Shown piece by piece: positions 9,139-17,830 of a DNA stretch of 64,000 bases (position 1 is its first letter; each line of letters begins with the position of its first letter). Source of the stretch: Drouetiella sp036703255 (GTDB lineage Bacteria > Cyanobacteriota > Cyanobacteriia > Elainellales > Elainellaceae); assembly GCA_036703255.1 (NCBI GenBank), contig DATNPL010000227.1:61807-125806 (forward strand). Direction: 5' to 3'. The position numbers and the translations under genes were made by a program. The notes under the pieces were generated by a model, which saw only the letters and a list, made by a program, of their open reading frames with translations, searched no databases and was not told the DNA's origin.

Positions 9139-9243
9139 CCGTAATTTCAGGGGCGATCGGCACCCAAAGCGTGACTAGGCTTCTGCTGAAACGACCCTAA
9201 TCTAACTCCAAGGTTCCCCAAAAACTAAGAAGTGGCGCTAGCT

Positions 9244-9495
9244 TCACGAATCCGACACATTATCTCGCTGCACAAACCGTCCTAAATACAGCACTAAAAA
9301 TTCCTGAACCGCCTCAGGGTGAAGTTGATCGAGAGCAGTCAAAATCTCTGGAATAGATTCAGCCAAAGGATCTCTGACTTCATTCACCCAATAGTGAACG
9401 GTTGAGCGCCCTATGCCCATCGTGATTGCGAGCTGGTTTTGATTAATGCCGTAGGTATTAAGAACCTGTTTGAGGGCTTTCCCAGCTTTTCCCAT
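9244..9495 (-). CDS. Small XRE-type helix-turn-helix regulator
   Basis: An 83-residue protein almost wholly made of a Cro/C1-type HTH: the recognition-helix region reads INQNQLAITMGIGRSTVHYW, followed by DPLAESIPEILTAL. Such stand-alone XRE proteins often repress their own promoter or act as antitoxins. A 14-bp inverted repeat lies 39-86 bp upstream of the start (9534-9581), a good candidate operator. The divergent small genes at 9697 and 9873 include a truncated antitoxin, so this locus may be the remains of a toxin-antitoxin or phage-like control module. Confidence 0.8.
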   Translation of the reverse strand: MGKAGKALKQVLNTYGINQNQLAITMGIGRSTVHYWVNEVRDPLAESIPEILTALDQLHPEAVQEFLVLYLGRFVQRDNVSDS

Positions 9496-9533
9496 TGACT
9501 CAGTAGCTTCAGGAGAACATAATTCAGCAAACG

Positions 9534-9581
9534 TTCACAACTAGGAATATCTGATAAAATAGCTTTGTTCCTACTTGTGAG
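9534..9581. promoter_or_regulatory. Inverted-repeat operator candidate
   Basis: The arms ttcacaactaggaa (9534-9547) and ttcctacttgtgag (9568-9581) are inverted with two mismatches in 14, separated by 20 bp (two helical turns) containing a TAAAAT box at 9555-9560. Placed in the divergent spacer between the XRE gene and the gene at 9697, it fits a dimer-dimer operator over the promoters. Function inferred. Confidence 0.55.
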
Positions 9582-9696
9582 CAAAAGCGAAAGCATTAGC
9601 TCTGAGTTGAGGAGCAAGATCAGTCAAAGCCAGCCCGGAACCGTGGAAAGTCGTGGGCTGGCTCTGGCTCTGTTCCTAGTTGGAGACATTCACATT

Positions 9697-9876
9697 ATGC
9701 CGTATCGGGAGCGCCTGAATTATTGGGCGATCGCGCGTCTATTGCCGACCCAAAATTGGCTCATTGTGGCTCGATTTCACCGCCGATCGGATGCTGAAGG
9801 GCATTGCGAATTCCTGAAGCGATCGCATCCTGGCGTTCAGTTCAAAGTCGTGTTTGAAATCTCAGAGGAGAGATGA
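9697..9876 (+). CDS. Small conserved cyanobacterial protein
   Basis: A 59-residue product beginning MPYRERLNYWAIARLLP and containing RFHRRSDAEGHCEFLKR and FKVVFE. Short proteins with this RLLP...RF..RSDA(E/D)GH...VVF pattern are common in cyanobacteria and of unknown role (recognition from memory). I chose the ATG at 9697 because GGAGA lies 12 bp upstream; the frame stays open to a TTG at 9565 but that would overlap the operator-like repeat. It overlaps the next gene by 4 bp (ATGA), indicating translational coupling. Confidence 0.6.
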   Translation: MPYRERLNYWAIARLLPTQNWLIVARFHRRSDAEGHCEFLKRSHPGVQFKVVFEISEER

Positions 9877-10055
9877 AGAAATCACCATTCTCTAAAGATG
9901 GAATTGCGGTTGCCCGTTTAATGTTAGTGCCCGAAGCCTTGCCGCCGCGATTGCCTGGAAGCGCTAAGGGGTTAATTACGATCGCGCCAGATTTTGATGC
10001 CCCTTTGCCTGATGAGATCTTGGCAGCTTTAGATATCGTCTACTGCACCACTTGA
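9873..10055 (+). CDS. Truncated Phd/YefM-type antitoxin-like protein
   Basis: The 60-residue product holds KDGIAVARLMLVPE, then LPGSAKGLITIAPDFDAPLP, then DEILAAL. This corresponds to the middle and toxin-wrapping C-terminal tail of prevent-host-death (Phd/YefM) type antitoxins, where full-length members of 75-90 residues have a DNA-binding domain of about 35 residues first. That N-terminal domain is missing here and the start is provided by the overlapping upstream gene. No PIN-domain toxin follows; the next gene runs on the other strand. It is best read as a remnant of a toxin-antitoxin pair. The last residues (DIVYCTT) look unlike the family and may be read-through from decay. Confidence 0.5.
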   Translation: MKKSPFSKDGIAVARLMLVPEALPPRLPGSAKGLITIAPDFDAPLPDEILAALDIVYCTT

Positions 10056-11647
10056 AATCCAAACTTTGCGCCTTGAGGAGCAGCGCTGCCAGAAGCCGCC
10101 TCGACGAGGATGGGTTTTTCGGTGCGATCGCCCGTGGCGGTAAATTGCAGCGCATCTCCGGCAGTTTGGTCAGCGGGTAAGTTGATCGATCGCAATGCCT
10201 GTAAGACACCTGGGCGATCGGTAGCGCTTGCCAGGGCAGCAGTTAGGGCTTTGGCGGCATCAAAGCTGCTGGCCGTCCGCCAACTCACCTGACCCAGCCA
10301 GCGCTGAGCGGCCGTTTGGGCATAGGCATTTTGAGGATACCAGGGCACCGCAAGCACTAGCCCTTTTACCGCTTCGCCGCCATCCGTCAGGGTGGCAGGA
10401 TTATAGAGGGCATCGCCGCCCACAAGCCGCATTTGCCGATCGGGCGGAAGTTGGGCATTTTCGCGGGCAACGGCGATCGCCACAGAGGTTGTTTTTGTGC
10501 TGGGGAACAGTAAAACGGCTCGCGCAGCGCCAGCGGCTTCTGCCACAGCCGTTTTGATATCCAGCGAAGGGCTAGACAGATCGACGGGAGGCTGAGGCAC
10601 CTGACCGCCCTGCTGGGTAAATTTTCCGGTAAAGGCTTGCTGAATGCTGTTGCTGTAGTTGCTAGCAGAATCGTAGAACACCGCAACCTGCTTGACATTT
10701 AGCCTATTCGCTACGTAGTCTGCCAGCGTTTCACCCGCTAGCTGATCGGAGGGCACAGTGCGAAAGAAAGTTTTGCCCGAGAGCACCGTACTGGTGCTGG
10801 TTGGAGAAATCATGGCGAGTCCAGCGCCCTCATAAATGGGCAGCGCTTTAGCAGTCGTGTCACTAGAGTTATGCCCAATCACGCCCAAAACATTGGGATC
10901 ACCCGCCAACTGCTGCGCCACGGCAGCGGCCTGCGTCGGATCATTGCTGTCATTGACCAAAATCAGCTCAAGTAGCCGCTGGCTGGCTCCCCCAGCATCA
11001 TTAAACTGGGTTTGGGCATCCGCAACGCCGCGCAAAATTTCTTCGGCTGAGGTGGCTTGGTTGTCGATCGGCACCACCACAGCCAGCGTCAATGGCGTTC
11101 CGGCTTGGCGGGCGCGGGCATTGTTGTAGTAAATTTGCGACTCTGGATCATTGGGGGAGCTTTTGGTGGCTCTCTCAAACGCTAGAGCGGCCTGGGCATA
11201 GTCCCCTTTGGCAAAAGCATCGATCCCCCGATCGCGATCGAAATTTCCTCGGTAGGTAAACAGCGTGCGATCGCCACTGCTGAAGCGATCGGAAGGGGCA
11301 GGGGCGATCGAGGCATTGGGAGAACTGGATGACGTGGGGCTAGTCGCAATAGGCGCAGGGGATTTACCAGACAGCGACTTCCACAAAAACCAAGCTCCAG
11401 CGCCAAACAATGCCAAGAGTAAAGCGGTAATCAACGCTGCCGCCACCCCCACCCCCGATCGATTGCCCGCCTGACCTGGGGCGGCAGCGGCAGGGCGTTT
11501 GCCTTTGGTTTCGATCGCTTCTCGGGGCAATCCGCAAATGGCACAATCAGGGCCAAAGTTTTCGTAGGGCTGATGGGCGAAGGCGTTGGGATAGTCTTTA
11601 CCGTCTTTGGGTTTGCCTTCACATGTCCAGCTTTTTGAGGTTGTCAC
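10040..11647 (-). CDS. Membrane-anchored ABC-type substrate-binding protein (type 1 PBP fold)
   Basis: A 535-residue protein with three parts. Residues 1-65 carry Cys9, Cys35 and Cys38 (CAICGLP), a small zinc-ribbon-like head, and no signal peptide. One transmembrane helix lies at about 68-93. After a Ser/Pro linker comes a short TPR-like segment (GDYAQAALAFERATKSSPND, near 148-167) and then a LivJ/Leu-Ile-Val-type periplasmic binding domain from about 180 to the end (LTLAVVVP, GVIGHNSSDTT, MISPTST, VAVFYDSASNYS). The topology puts the binding domain in the periplasm and the Cys-rich head in the cytoplasm. Similar proteins occur in other cyanobacteria. Start is GTG at 11647. No permease or ATPase gene lies next to it. 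It overlaps the truncated antitoxin gene by 16 bp, tail to tail. Confidence 0.85.
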   Translation of the reverse strand: MTTSKSWTCEGKPKDGKDYPNAFAHQPYENFGPDCAICGLPREAIETKGKRPAAAAPGQAGNRSGVGVAAALITALLLALFGAGAWFLWKSLSGKSPAPIATSPTSSSSPNASIAPAPSDRFSSGDRTLFTYRGNFDRDRGIDAFAKGDYAQAALAFERATKSSPNDPESQIYYNNARARQAGTPLTLAVVVPIDNQATSAEEILRGVADAQTQFNDAGGASQRLLELILVNDSNDPTQAAAVAQQLAGDPNVLGVIGHNSSDTTAKALPIYEGAGLAMISPTSTSTVLSGKTFFRTVPSDQLAGETLADYVANRLNVKQVAVFYDSASNYSNSIQQAFTGKFTQQGGQVPQPPVDLSSPSLDIKTAVAEAAGAARAVLLFPSTKTTSVAIAVARENAQLPPDRQMRLVGGDALYNPATLTDGGEAVKGLVLAVPWYPQNAYAQTAAQRWLGQVSWRTASSFDAAKALTAALASATDRPGVLQALRSINLPADQTAGDALQFTATGDRTEKPILVEAASGSAAPQGAKFGFQVVQ

Positions 11648-11808
11648 GATCGTTTACCCTGATGGATGGGATGAGAGGTCTTGGCTATGAAGAGGCGAAC
11701 TTGACTTTATTCCAATTATCGCAGGACTGTTGACATCCCAGGTCGTGATTCCAGCGGGTTATAGGTCTTGGCTTAGAACCTGAGGGCGATCGTCAGGGCT
11801 AGCTACTT

Positions 11809-13416
11809 TTATACCGTCACCCAATCAAAGTCTACTGGAGTAGCCAGACTCACATCATACATTCGCTTCTCAAAATCCCCCATGCTGGAGGTTTCACTCC
11901 CATCATATTTCCCGTAAATTTTGGGGAGTCTGCCCGTCTGCACCAAGACATTGTGGACTTCTTCATTGGTGATATCAGAGAGATTGCGGTTATTGAGGAG
12001 GGCGATCGCGGCTGCAATACCCACCCCTTGACCTACGGCCACATTGAATTCTACAATCCGCCCGACAGCGCTAGCACTGCCCGTAAAGCCAGACGCAGGG
12101 CTAATCACCGCCAGGTTAGAGATGTCTTTGAGGAAGGTATGGCGCATGCCTACGTTGAGCAGCGGCGCTTTGAAGGCAAACTTTTTCACGCCCACATCCG
12201 TCGCCCGCTCCCACAGACCCAGAATCCCGCCCCGCGTATCAAAGTGGTAGCCAAAGGTGCCGAGCGCCTCAGAGCTAGATACGCCGCCTGCCACCATTTG
12301 GGCACCGCTGAGCGGCTGCACAGCCCCCACAATATTGCCTGCGTGGCGAATGTAGAGTTCTGGCGCTGCCTTGACCGAGGTTGCCCCGTGACCCTTCAGC
12401 CAGCGCTCCACATAGGTCATTTCCTTTAGCATTTCGGCGGTGGGCTTGGCTCCGTTGCGGGCTAACGTCTCGGCTTGAGCCGCATCAACAAAAAACAGCA
12501 GCCCATTCCAAAACATCCGGTTGCCCGGAAGAACCGCAATGTTGGGATTGTCAAAGACGACTTTGCTTTCGGGCAGGTAATGCTTGAGGCCCCGGAAAGC
12601 GTGATAGGCGATCGGGAAAGCTCTGCTATACACGTCAATATAGTCGGTGCCCACATCCATCGTATTGAGCTGCCCATAGGCGCGCGTCAGCGTGTTCCGC
12701 AGGTACTGCGCCAGAGAAGCATCGCCGCCCGATGCCAGATTCAGCCATTTCTGGGCTTCAGCATCAGCTGGATTAGTGAAGCGTCTCAGGTAAGCCAGCT
12801 CCAGGTTTTTCAGCGTTTGCGGGTTAAGTCCCTCAATTTCAAACACCAGCGTCACCGACAGCTCAGATCGCGGCAAACCCAGGGACGCATAACCCGGCAG
12901 CTTTTTGATGCCTGCTAGCTGCGCCAGTTCGCCATTCACCGTCGAGTCAATGAACTGCTTGCCTAAAAAAGTCTCGCCTCTGGCAAGCTGCAAGCCCGTG
13001 ATTTTGTCTGCTTGCTTGACGACAGAGGCTACCTTGGCATGGCTGAGAATATCCACGCCCGCCTCGCCCATCATCTCCCGCAGCGTCATGTTGGCATTAC
13101 CGGGATCGAGCGCCACTTTACCCACACCTGCCCGCTGCAAGAATTCTCGATAGATGGCAGGCGGATCGCCAAAATCTTCTAGGTAGTAGCTGCGACGGGT
13201 GGCGATCGGCACACTGCTGCGATCGAGGTAGGCCAATCTGCCACGCACCAAATGCCCCCCTACGCCATCTTGGGCATTGCCCCGCAGCATCACGACACTT
13301 TTGGGATAGGTGCCGATGCGACGACGATATTCTCTAGCAGCAGAAATAATGGCTAGAATACCGGGTACTTCATCACCAAACCCAATAAAGTCGTAGGAGC
13401 GAGTGGCTGCGGTCAT
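11809..13416 (-). CDS. FAD-dependent oxidoreductase
   Basis: A 535-residue flavoprotein of the FAD_oxidored type. The N-terminus lacks the textbook GxGxxG; instead FIGFGDEVPGILAIISAARE occupies that place. An internal segment (QFIDSTVNGELAQLAGI) matches the typical FIDATGDGDLA site of this family, and a C-terminal GSASAVGRIVEFNVAVGQGV followed by AAAIAL fits the second FAD-contacting segment. Substrate unknown. It stands alone, with a 161-bp gap to the receptor gene downstream. Confidence 0.75.
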   Translation of the reverse strand: MTAATRSYDFIGFGDEVPGILAIISAAREYRRRIGTYPKSVVMLRGNAQDGVGGHLVRGRLAYLDRSSVPIATRRSYYLEDFGDPPAIYREFLQRAGVGKVALDPGNANMTLREMMGEAGVDILSHAKVASVVKQADKITGLQLARGETFLGKQFIDSTVNGELAQLAGIKKLPGYASLGLPRSELSVTLVFEIEGLNPQTLKNLELAYLRRFTNPADAEAQKWLNLASGGDASLAQYLRNTLTRAYGQLNTMDVGTDYIDVYSRAFPIAYHAFRGLKHYLPESKVVFDNPNIAVLPGNRMFWNGLLFFVDAAQAETLARNGAKPTAEMLKEMTYVERWLKGHGATSVKAAPELYIRHAGNIVGAVQPLSGAQMVAGGVSSSEALGTFGYHFDTRGGILGLWERATDVGVKKFAFKAPLLNVGMRHTFLKDISNLAVISPASGFTGSASAVGRIVEFNVAVGQGVGIAAAIALLNNRNLSDITNEEVHNVLVQTGRLPKIYGKYDGSETSSMGDFEKRMYDVSLATPVDFDWVTV

Positions 13417-13605
13417 ATAGCATCCCTTGATATTTCACAATTCCCTAGTAGTCTGCTTTCTAGGGTTTGGGGGTTGAGTAGATGGGTGGTGGGGTAGATG
13501 GGAAACTTTCATTAACCTATCGGTGAAGTTGGGCAGCGGCAAGTAACCTCAAACTTTAACCGACAATCTCTATGCTGTCCGCACCAACATTGTTAGCCTG
13601 CGCCG

Positions 13606-13953
13606 CTACAACGACGCTACCGCAAACTCTGTATACTGCCTCATTTTAGGTTCATGGAATGCCAACACAATATCCTCTTTAGGAACCCCTGCACGAACCA
13701 AATCAGTTGCAATACCGTCTTCAGTCCAATCTTCTTCAATCCAGAATTTACTATCCCGAACCCGAACATAGACTGTCATGCCAGTAACACGCTCTCCATT
13801 CTGCCAACCAAGATTCATCCAAATATAGTGAGATTTCGCCTCATCCGCAATCAAAAAAGTTTCGATATCTGGGTTCAGATGGCGATTACTCAGTTCTACA
13901 TACTCAGTAAGAATCCGCTTAATTAACTTAGGGTACTCAGTTAATTTATCCAT
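13606..13953 (-). CDS. xisI: XisI family protein (fdxN element excision controlling factor)
   Basis: A 115-residue protein with the XisI hallmarks: an N-terminal helix with the family RILTEYVEL motif, FLIADEAKSHYIWMNLGW, VYVRVRDSKFWIEEDWTEDG, VRAGVPKEDIVLAFHEP and a terminal Phe-Ala segment. In Anabaena, xisH and xisI are needed with xisF to excise the fdxN element, but homologous pairs are spread in cyanobacteria without heterocysts and their role there is unknown. The start overlaps the end of xisH by 13 bp, so the two are translated together. Confidence 0.92.
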   Translation of the reverse strand: MDKLTEYPKLIKRILTEYVELSNRHLNPDIETFLIADEAKSHYIWMNLGWQNGERVTGMTVYVRVRDSKFWIEEDWTEDGIATDLVRAGVPKEDIVLAFHEPKMRQYTEFAVASL

Positions 13954-14357
13954 TGCATAATCTCCTCTGTCTCTAGGTCTACAACAATGATTGGAAGTTG
14001 ATGTCTATTGAGAACGAGTTGAGTTACATCCTGAGTAAAGAAGGCATTGTACGCGACTTTGCTAATAGCGATATACAACTTACGATCTGGGGCTGTTTCT
14101 TCTAGAAGATAGCGGTAGATGTCGTACTGACCCAAAGCCTCTTTCAAATCTTGTATCTTTGACGCGCCAATAAAGCTTTTAACTTCCACAACTAGCTTTT
14201 GCCCATTTCGTTCAACCGCAATTGGACGCTCAGCACCCAGATCAGCATATAGCGTTGTTCTTCGATACTGAATGATGTATGGGTCGTCTGTAATCAACCA
14301 ACCATCCCTTATCAGGGCATTTTTTACCGAGTTGTGGATAAGGTCTAACTTAGGCAT
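13941..14357 (-). CDS. xisH: XisH family protein (restriction-endonuclease-like fold)
   Basis: A 138-residue XisH protein. It begins MPKLDLIHNSVKNALIRDGW and contains YADLGAERPIAVERNGQKL and then VVEVKSF, which carries the D...E-x-K pattern of a PD-(D/E)XK nuclease-like site (Asp in YADLG, Glu and Lys in VEVK). Family membership is firm; catalytic activity is inference. It is the first gene of a xisH-xisI unit and follows a broken NurA-like gene on the same strand. The pair is often found in many copies per genome and behaves like a mobile accessory module. Confidence 0.92.
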   Translation of the reverse strand: MPKLDLIHNSVKNALIRDGWLITDDPYIIQYRRTTLYADLGAERPIAVERNGQKLVVEVKSFIGASKIQDLKEALGQYDIYRYLLEETAPDRKLYIAISKVAYNAFFTQDVTQLVLNRHQLPIIVVDLETEEIMQWIN

Positions 14358-14399
14358 ATTTCAAGTATAAGTCAGCCTCTCATAGGTCAGGGCATGACT

Positions 14400-14683
14400 C
14401 TAAATTCGAATCTGCTGACCTCCATGAAAGCAAATATAGCCAGCCACATAGATGGCAATGCATAAACCGTTGTAAAATTGCTCACTATTGTAGCTACCAT
14501 CGATCGCGTAGAATCGTCTATCGCTATCATCAATTTGATCGAATGGAATAATTTCAAATATTTGAGGAGTTTCTACGTTTTCCTCATGCCCAATTATAGA
14601 ATGCCATAATTTTTATTACTTCTTGTATTGATATGTTTAGCAACTAATTCAATGGCACTGTCCGGTATTTCTTTTCTAGGCAT
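14400..14683 (-). pseudogene. Frameshifted, truncated NurA-like nuclease remnant
   Basis: An ATG at 14683 opens a frame reading MPRKEIPDSAIELVAKHINT before a stop. A shift near an A-run continues the reading as KLWHSIIGHEENVETPQ, then FEIIPFDQIDDSDRRFYAID and GSYNSEQFYNGLCIAIYVAG, ending YICFHGGQQIRI and a stop at 14400. The segment around FYAIDGSYNS resembles the N-terminal active-site region (an aspartate in a DGS motif) of NurA-type nuclease proteins in cyanobacteria; I rely on memory for that match. The rest of the gene (some 250 residues expected) is absent. Beyond it (14684-14887) I see no gene. Confidence 0.45.
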
Positions 14684-14887
14684 ATCTAGCTTTTAGCACT
14701 CTTAACTGAAGTAATCGTACCTATCTTTGCCAAGTTGATGCACATTTTGACGGAGTTTGCACGACCTAGATCTGGCATTGCGATCGCTATGATAACCCCC
14801 TCCAGTGCCTTAATACTCACTTGGCTCTGGCTACTATCTGGCTACTAACAGTCAGGCCAACTACCCGCCATATAGGTTAACTAATGA

Positions 14888-17809
14888 TTAGCGCCCATCC
14901 GTGATTTCCTGAAACCAGTCATCACGGCTGAGTTCACTAAAATTGCTGTCCGTCTGGGCTTCCTTGCGGTACTTGGGGTTAAGGGCGATCGCCTTTTGCA
15001 GACTTTCTAACGCCATGTCAGTTTCACCCCGCAGGGCATAGCAGGCCGCCTTGTTATAGTGAGCACTGGCGTAGTCGGGCTTAATCTTCAGGGCACGATT
15101 GAAGCTGGCGATCGCCTCTTTGTCTCGTCCCAGTTGCAGCAGGGCATAGCCACGGCTGTCCCAGGCTTTGGCCGAATCGGACTTAAGCTGCGTCACCTTA
15201 TCAAAGGAGGCGATCGCGTCTTCGTAGCGCTCTAGCTCCACTAGGGACAGTCCACGATTCAGCCAAGCGGTCGAGTTGTCTGGATCGGTTTCAGTCGCTT
15301 TGTCAAAGGCAGCAAAGGCCTCTTCGGGGCGCTGCATCGTGCCTAAGATCACGCCCCGATTCACCCAGGCTTCGTGGTAGTCGGGCTTGATTTCTAGGGC
15401 TTTGTCAAAGGCAGCGATCGCCTCATCGGGCTGCTTCAGCCGTCCCAGCGTCACGCCGCGATTGAGCAGCGCCTTGTAGTCGGTGGGCTGGAATTTCAGA
15501 GCGCTATCGAAAGCCGCCAAGGCCGCATCATACTGCTTCATTTCCTTGAGCAGCAGCCCCTGGTGATACCAGGCCACAGCATGATCAGGCTGGAGCTTCA
15601 GCAGAGTATCAAAGGCCGTCAGAGCCTCATCGTTGCGCTTCAGCTCGGCCAAGGCCATCGCCTGCGTCAGCCAGAGGGCAGGGTTATCCGGCTGAGTGGC
15701 GATCGCTTTTTCCGAAAAGGCAACGGCTGCTTCATGCTGCCCAGAAGCCAACAGGGTTTCGGCTTGCTCAACGTAGTCGGCAGGGGTGTAAAACAGTTCA
15801 GGCTGAGTGGTTTTTAGCCCCTCAAACTGGCTATAGAGTTCATCCAATCGCTGCTGGGTCGCGACGATGAAGGAATCGGCAACGAATTGGGGAGTCACTT
15901 CTGACAGCCGCTGCATGATCTGGTCTTTTTCAGTCTGGGCAGCCGCTTGCAGGGCGTTAAGCTGAGCGGCAACCTCTGTTTCGAGCGTCTGTAAATTCTG
16001 AATCGTGACTTCGCGTTGGTTGGCGGCTCCAGCTTGCAGGTCAGCAAGCTGGTCGGTAAAGCGTCCCTCTAGTCTGTCTAGGTTTTGCCGCATTTTATCG
16101 CGCTGAGTCTGCACATCGGCCTTTAAGGTCATCAGCTGCGCCACCAGATCGGCTTCAGTTTTTTCCAAGCTCTTGAGGATGGCATCTCGCCGCTCTTTGC
16201 CGCTGAGCTGAAGCTCGGTGAGCTGGGCGGTAAAGGCTTCCTGAAGCTGATCAATTACCTGTTGCAGCTCTTCTTGGCGCACTTGGGCAATGCCCTCTAG
16301 CCCCGATCGCTGGCTGGCAAAGTCAGACTCTAGGCCATCAAGGGCTTGCTGGAGTTCAGCTTGTTTGGCCTGCGCCTCGGCCTGCAATCGCGATCGCTCT
16401 GCCGCCATTTCGGTTTCGAGCTGCGTCAACAGGCGATCGAGTTCAGCTCTTTTGGCTTGGGCAACCTGCTGGAGATCGGCCTGCTGCTGGGCAAAAGCGG
16501 CATCCAACTGCACCATGTTTTGCCGAATTGCCTCTTTCTGGTTCTGAATATCGGCTTGCAGCTCGGCCAACCGCGCCTTAAATTCGACGCTCATCTGCTG
16601 GATATTTTGGCGAATGTCGGCTTTTTGGCGCTCGGTATCGGCCGTCAGCTCCGATCGCTGAGCCGCAAACTCATCACCCAAACGCTTCACGCCCTGCCGC
16701 ATTTCGTCGCGCTGGGTCTGGGCTTCGCGCTGAAGTTGCGATCGCTGATCTGCCAATTCTGTCTGGAGCTGCTCCAGGGTTTGGCGCAGCGCTGCCTGCT
16801 GGCTTTGGGTATCGGTCTGAAGCTGAGCTAGGCGCGCCATCAGATCGGCTCTGAGGCTGTCTAGATTGGCAAAAACCTGCTCTCGCCGCTGGGCAGCATC
16901 CGTCTGAATGGCAACCAACTGTCCGGCAAATTCCGCTTCGATCTGGCGCAGCTGCGTCAGGGTAGATTCCTTGTGCTGCTGGGTTTCAGCTTGCGCCGAC
17001 TGCCGCAGATCGCTCAGGTAAGGTGATAGCTCTGCTTCTAGCTGTTCTAGGTGCTGGCGGGTAGCCTCTTGCTGCTGGTGGGCCACCAAGCGGAGCGCCT
17101 CTAGCTGTCCGGCAAAGTCTGCCCCCGATTGGGCAAGCGTCTGCAACACCGCATCTTTTTCAGCTTGCGCCACGCCCTGCAAGTTAGACAGATCAGTTGC
17201 AAATCCCGCTTGCACATCACCCAAATGCTGTTTGGCCAGATCGAGCTGCTGGGCGATCGCTCCAGCCGTTTCCTGCTGGCGTTGCCCTACTTCGGCCATT
17301 AGCCGCGCCAGAGTCTCCCGCTTTTCTTCAATTTCTTGCTGAAGCGATTCGGCATCTTTGCCCAGGTCGTCGGCGTAATTCTCGTAATCCCGCAGCAGTT
17401 TTTTCACCTCTTGCTTGGCCACGCCAATCTGCCCCTCCAGATCGCCTAGCTCTTTCAGGTGCGCCTGCACAATGGCCGTGACCTCTCGAATCACCGATCG
17501 CCGCAGCAAATACAGTCCGGCGATCGCTGTCGTCAGCAAAACCGCCAAGACCCCCAGCATGATGTTGAACAGCGTAGTCGTGCGGCTCAGGCTTCTCAAT
17601 CGCTCTAGCTCTTGCTGCTCAGGAGAGGAAAGGGCTTGAGCCAGCAGCGGCGAGTTTGCCGCCTGTAGCGATATCTTGGCAGTCGGTTGCGCCGTTGCTG
17701 TCCCTACAGTCAGCAAAAGAACCGAGAGAACCGCGCTACTCCGCGACACCCCTTTGAAGATCTGGTTAAAGATCTGTCGAGTGAAGATCTGTCGATCCTG
17801 GCGCTTCAT
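14888..17809 (-). CDS. Membrane-anchored coiled-coil protein with 29-residue repeats and TPR domain
   Basis: A 973-residue protein. An N-terminal signal-like hydrophobic stretch (VLSVLLLTVG) is followed by a transmembrane helix at about residues 78-102 ending LLRRS, whose positive charges predict that the long C-terminal part is cytoplasmic. Residues about 180-640 form an Ala/Gln/Leu/Glu coiled coil built of some 14-15 repeats of exactly 29 residues, each with a pattern like RQ.L..LE..FA.QLA.L followed by A..Q. Residues about 675-950 contain seven to eight TPR units (ALLNRGVTLGRLKQPDEAIA type). I chose ATG 17809 because GGGGGAATGAG precedes it directly; the frame opens seven codons earlier. 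Function unknown; a scaffold or envelope-linked role is plausible. Confidence 0.85.
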   Translation of the reverse strand: MKRQDRQIFTRQIFNQIFKGVSRSSAVLSVLLLTVGTATAQPTAKISLQAANSPLLAQALSSPEQQELERLRSLSRTTTLFNIMLGVLAVLLTTAIAGLYLLRRSVIREVTAIVQAHLKELGDLEGQIGVAKQEVKKLLRDYENYADDLGKDAESLQQEIEEKRETLARLMAEVGQRQQETAGAIAQQLDLAKQHLGDVQAGFATDLSNLQGVAQAEKDAVLQTLAQSGADFAGQLEALRLVAHQQQEATRQHLEQLEAELSPYLSDLRQSAQAETQQHKESTLTQLRQIEAEFAGQLVAIQTDAAQRREQVFANLDSLRADLMARLAQLQTDTQSQQAALRQTLEQLQTELADQRSQLQREAQTQRDEMRQGVKRLGDEFAAQRSELTADTERQKADIRQNIQQMSVEFKARLAELQADIQNQKEAIRQNMVQLDAAFAQQQADLQQVAQAKRAELDRLLTQLETEMAAERSRLQAEAQAKQAELQQALDGLESDFASQRSGLEGIAQVRQEELQQVIDQLQEAFTAQLTELQLSGKERRDAILKSLEKTEADLVAQLMTLKADVQTQRDKMRQNLDRLEGRFTDQLADLQAGAANQREVTIQNLQTLETEVAAQLNALQAAAQTEKDQIMQRLSEVTPQFVADSFIVATQQRLDELYSQFEGLKTTQPELFYTPADYVEQAETLLASGQHEAAVAFSEKAIATQPDNPALWLTQAMALAELKRNDEALTAFDTLLKLQPDHAVAWYHQGLLLKEMKQYDAALAAFDSALKFQPTDYKALLNRGVTLGRLKQPDEAIAAFDKALEIKPDYHEAWVNRGVILGTMQRPEEAFAAFDKATETDPDNSTAWLNRGLSLVELERYEDAIASFDKVTQLKSDSAKAWDSRGYALLQLGRDKEAIASFNRALKIKPDYASAHYNKAACYALRGETDMALESLQKAIALNPKYRKEAQTDSNFSELSRDDWFQEITDGR

Positions 17810-17830
17810 CTCATTCCCCCTGTCGGTCAA

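Noticed and set aside
9565..9696. TTG start for the small gene at 9697
   Set aside because: It would lie on the inverted-repeat operator and adds residues of no recognisable kind; ATG 9697 has a better ribosome-binding site.
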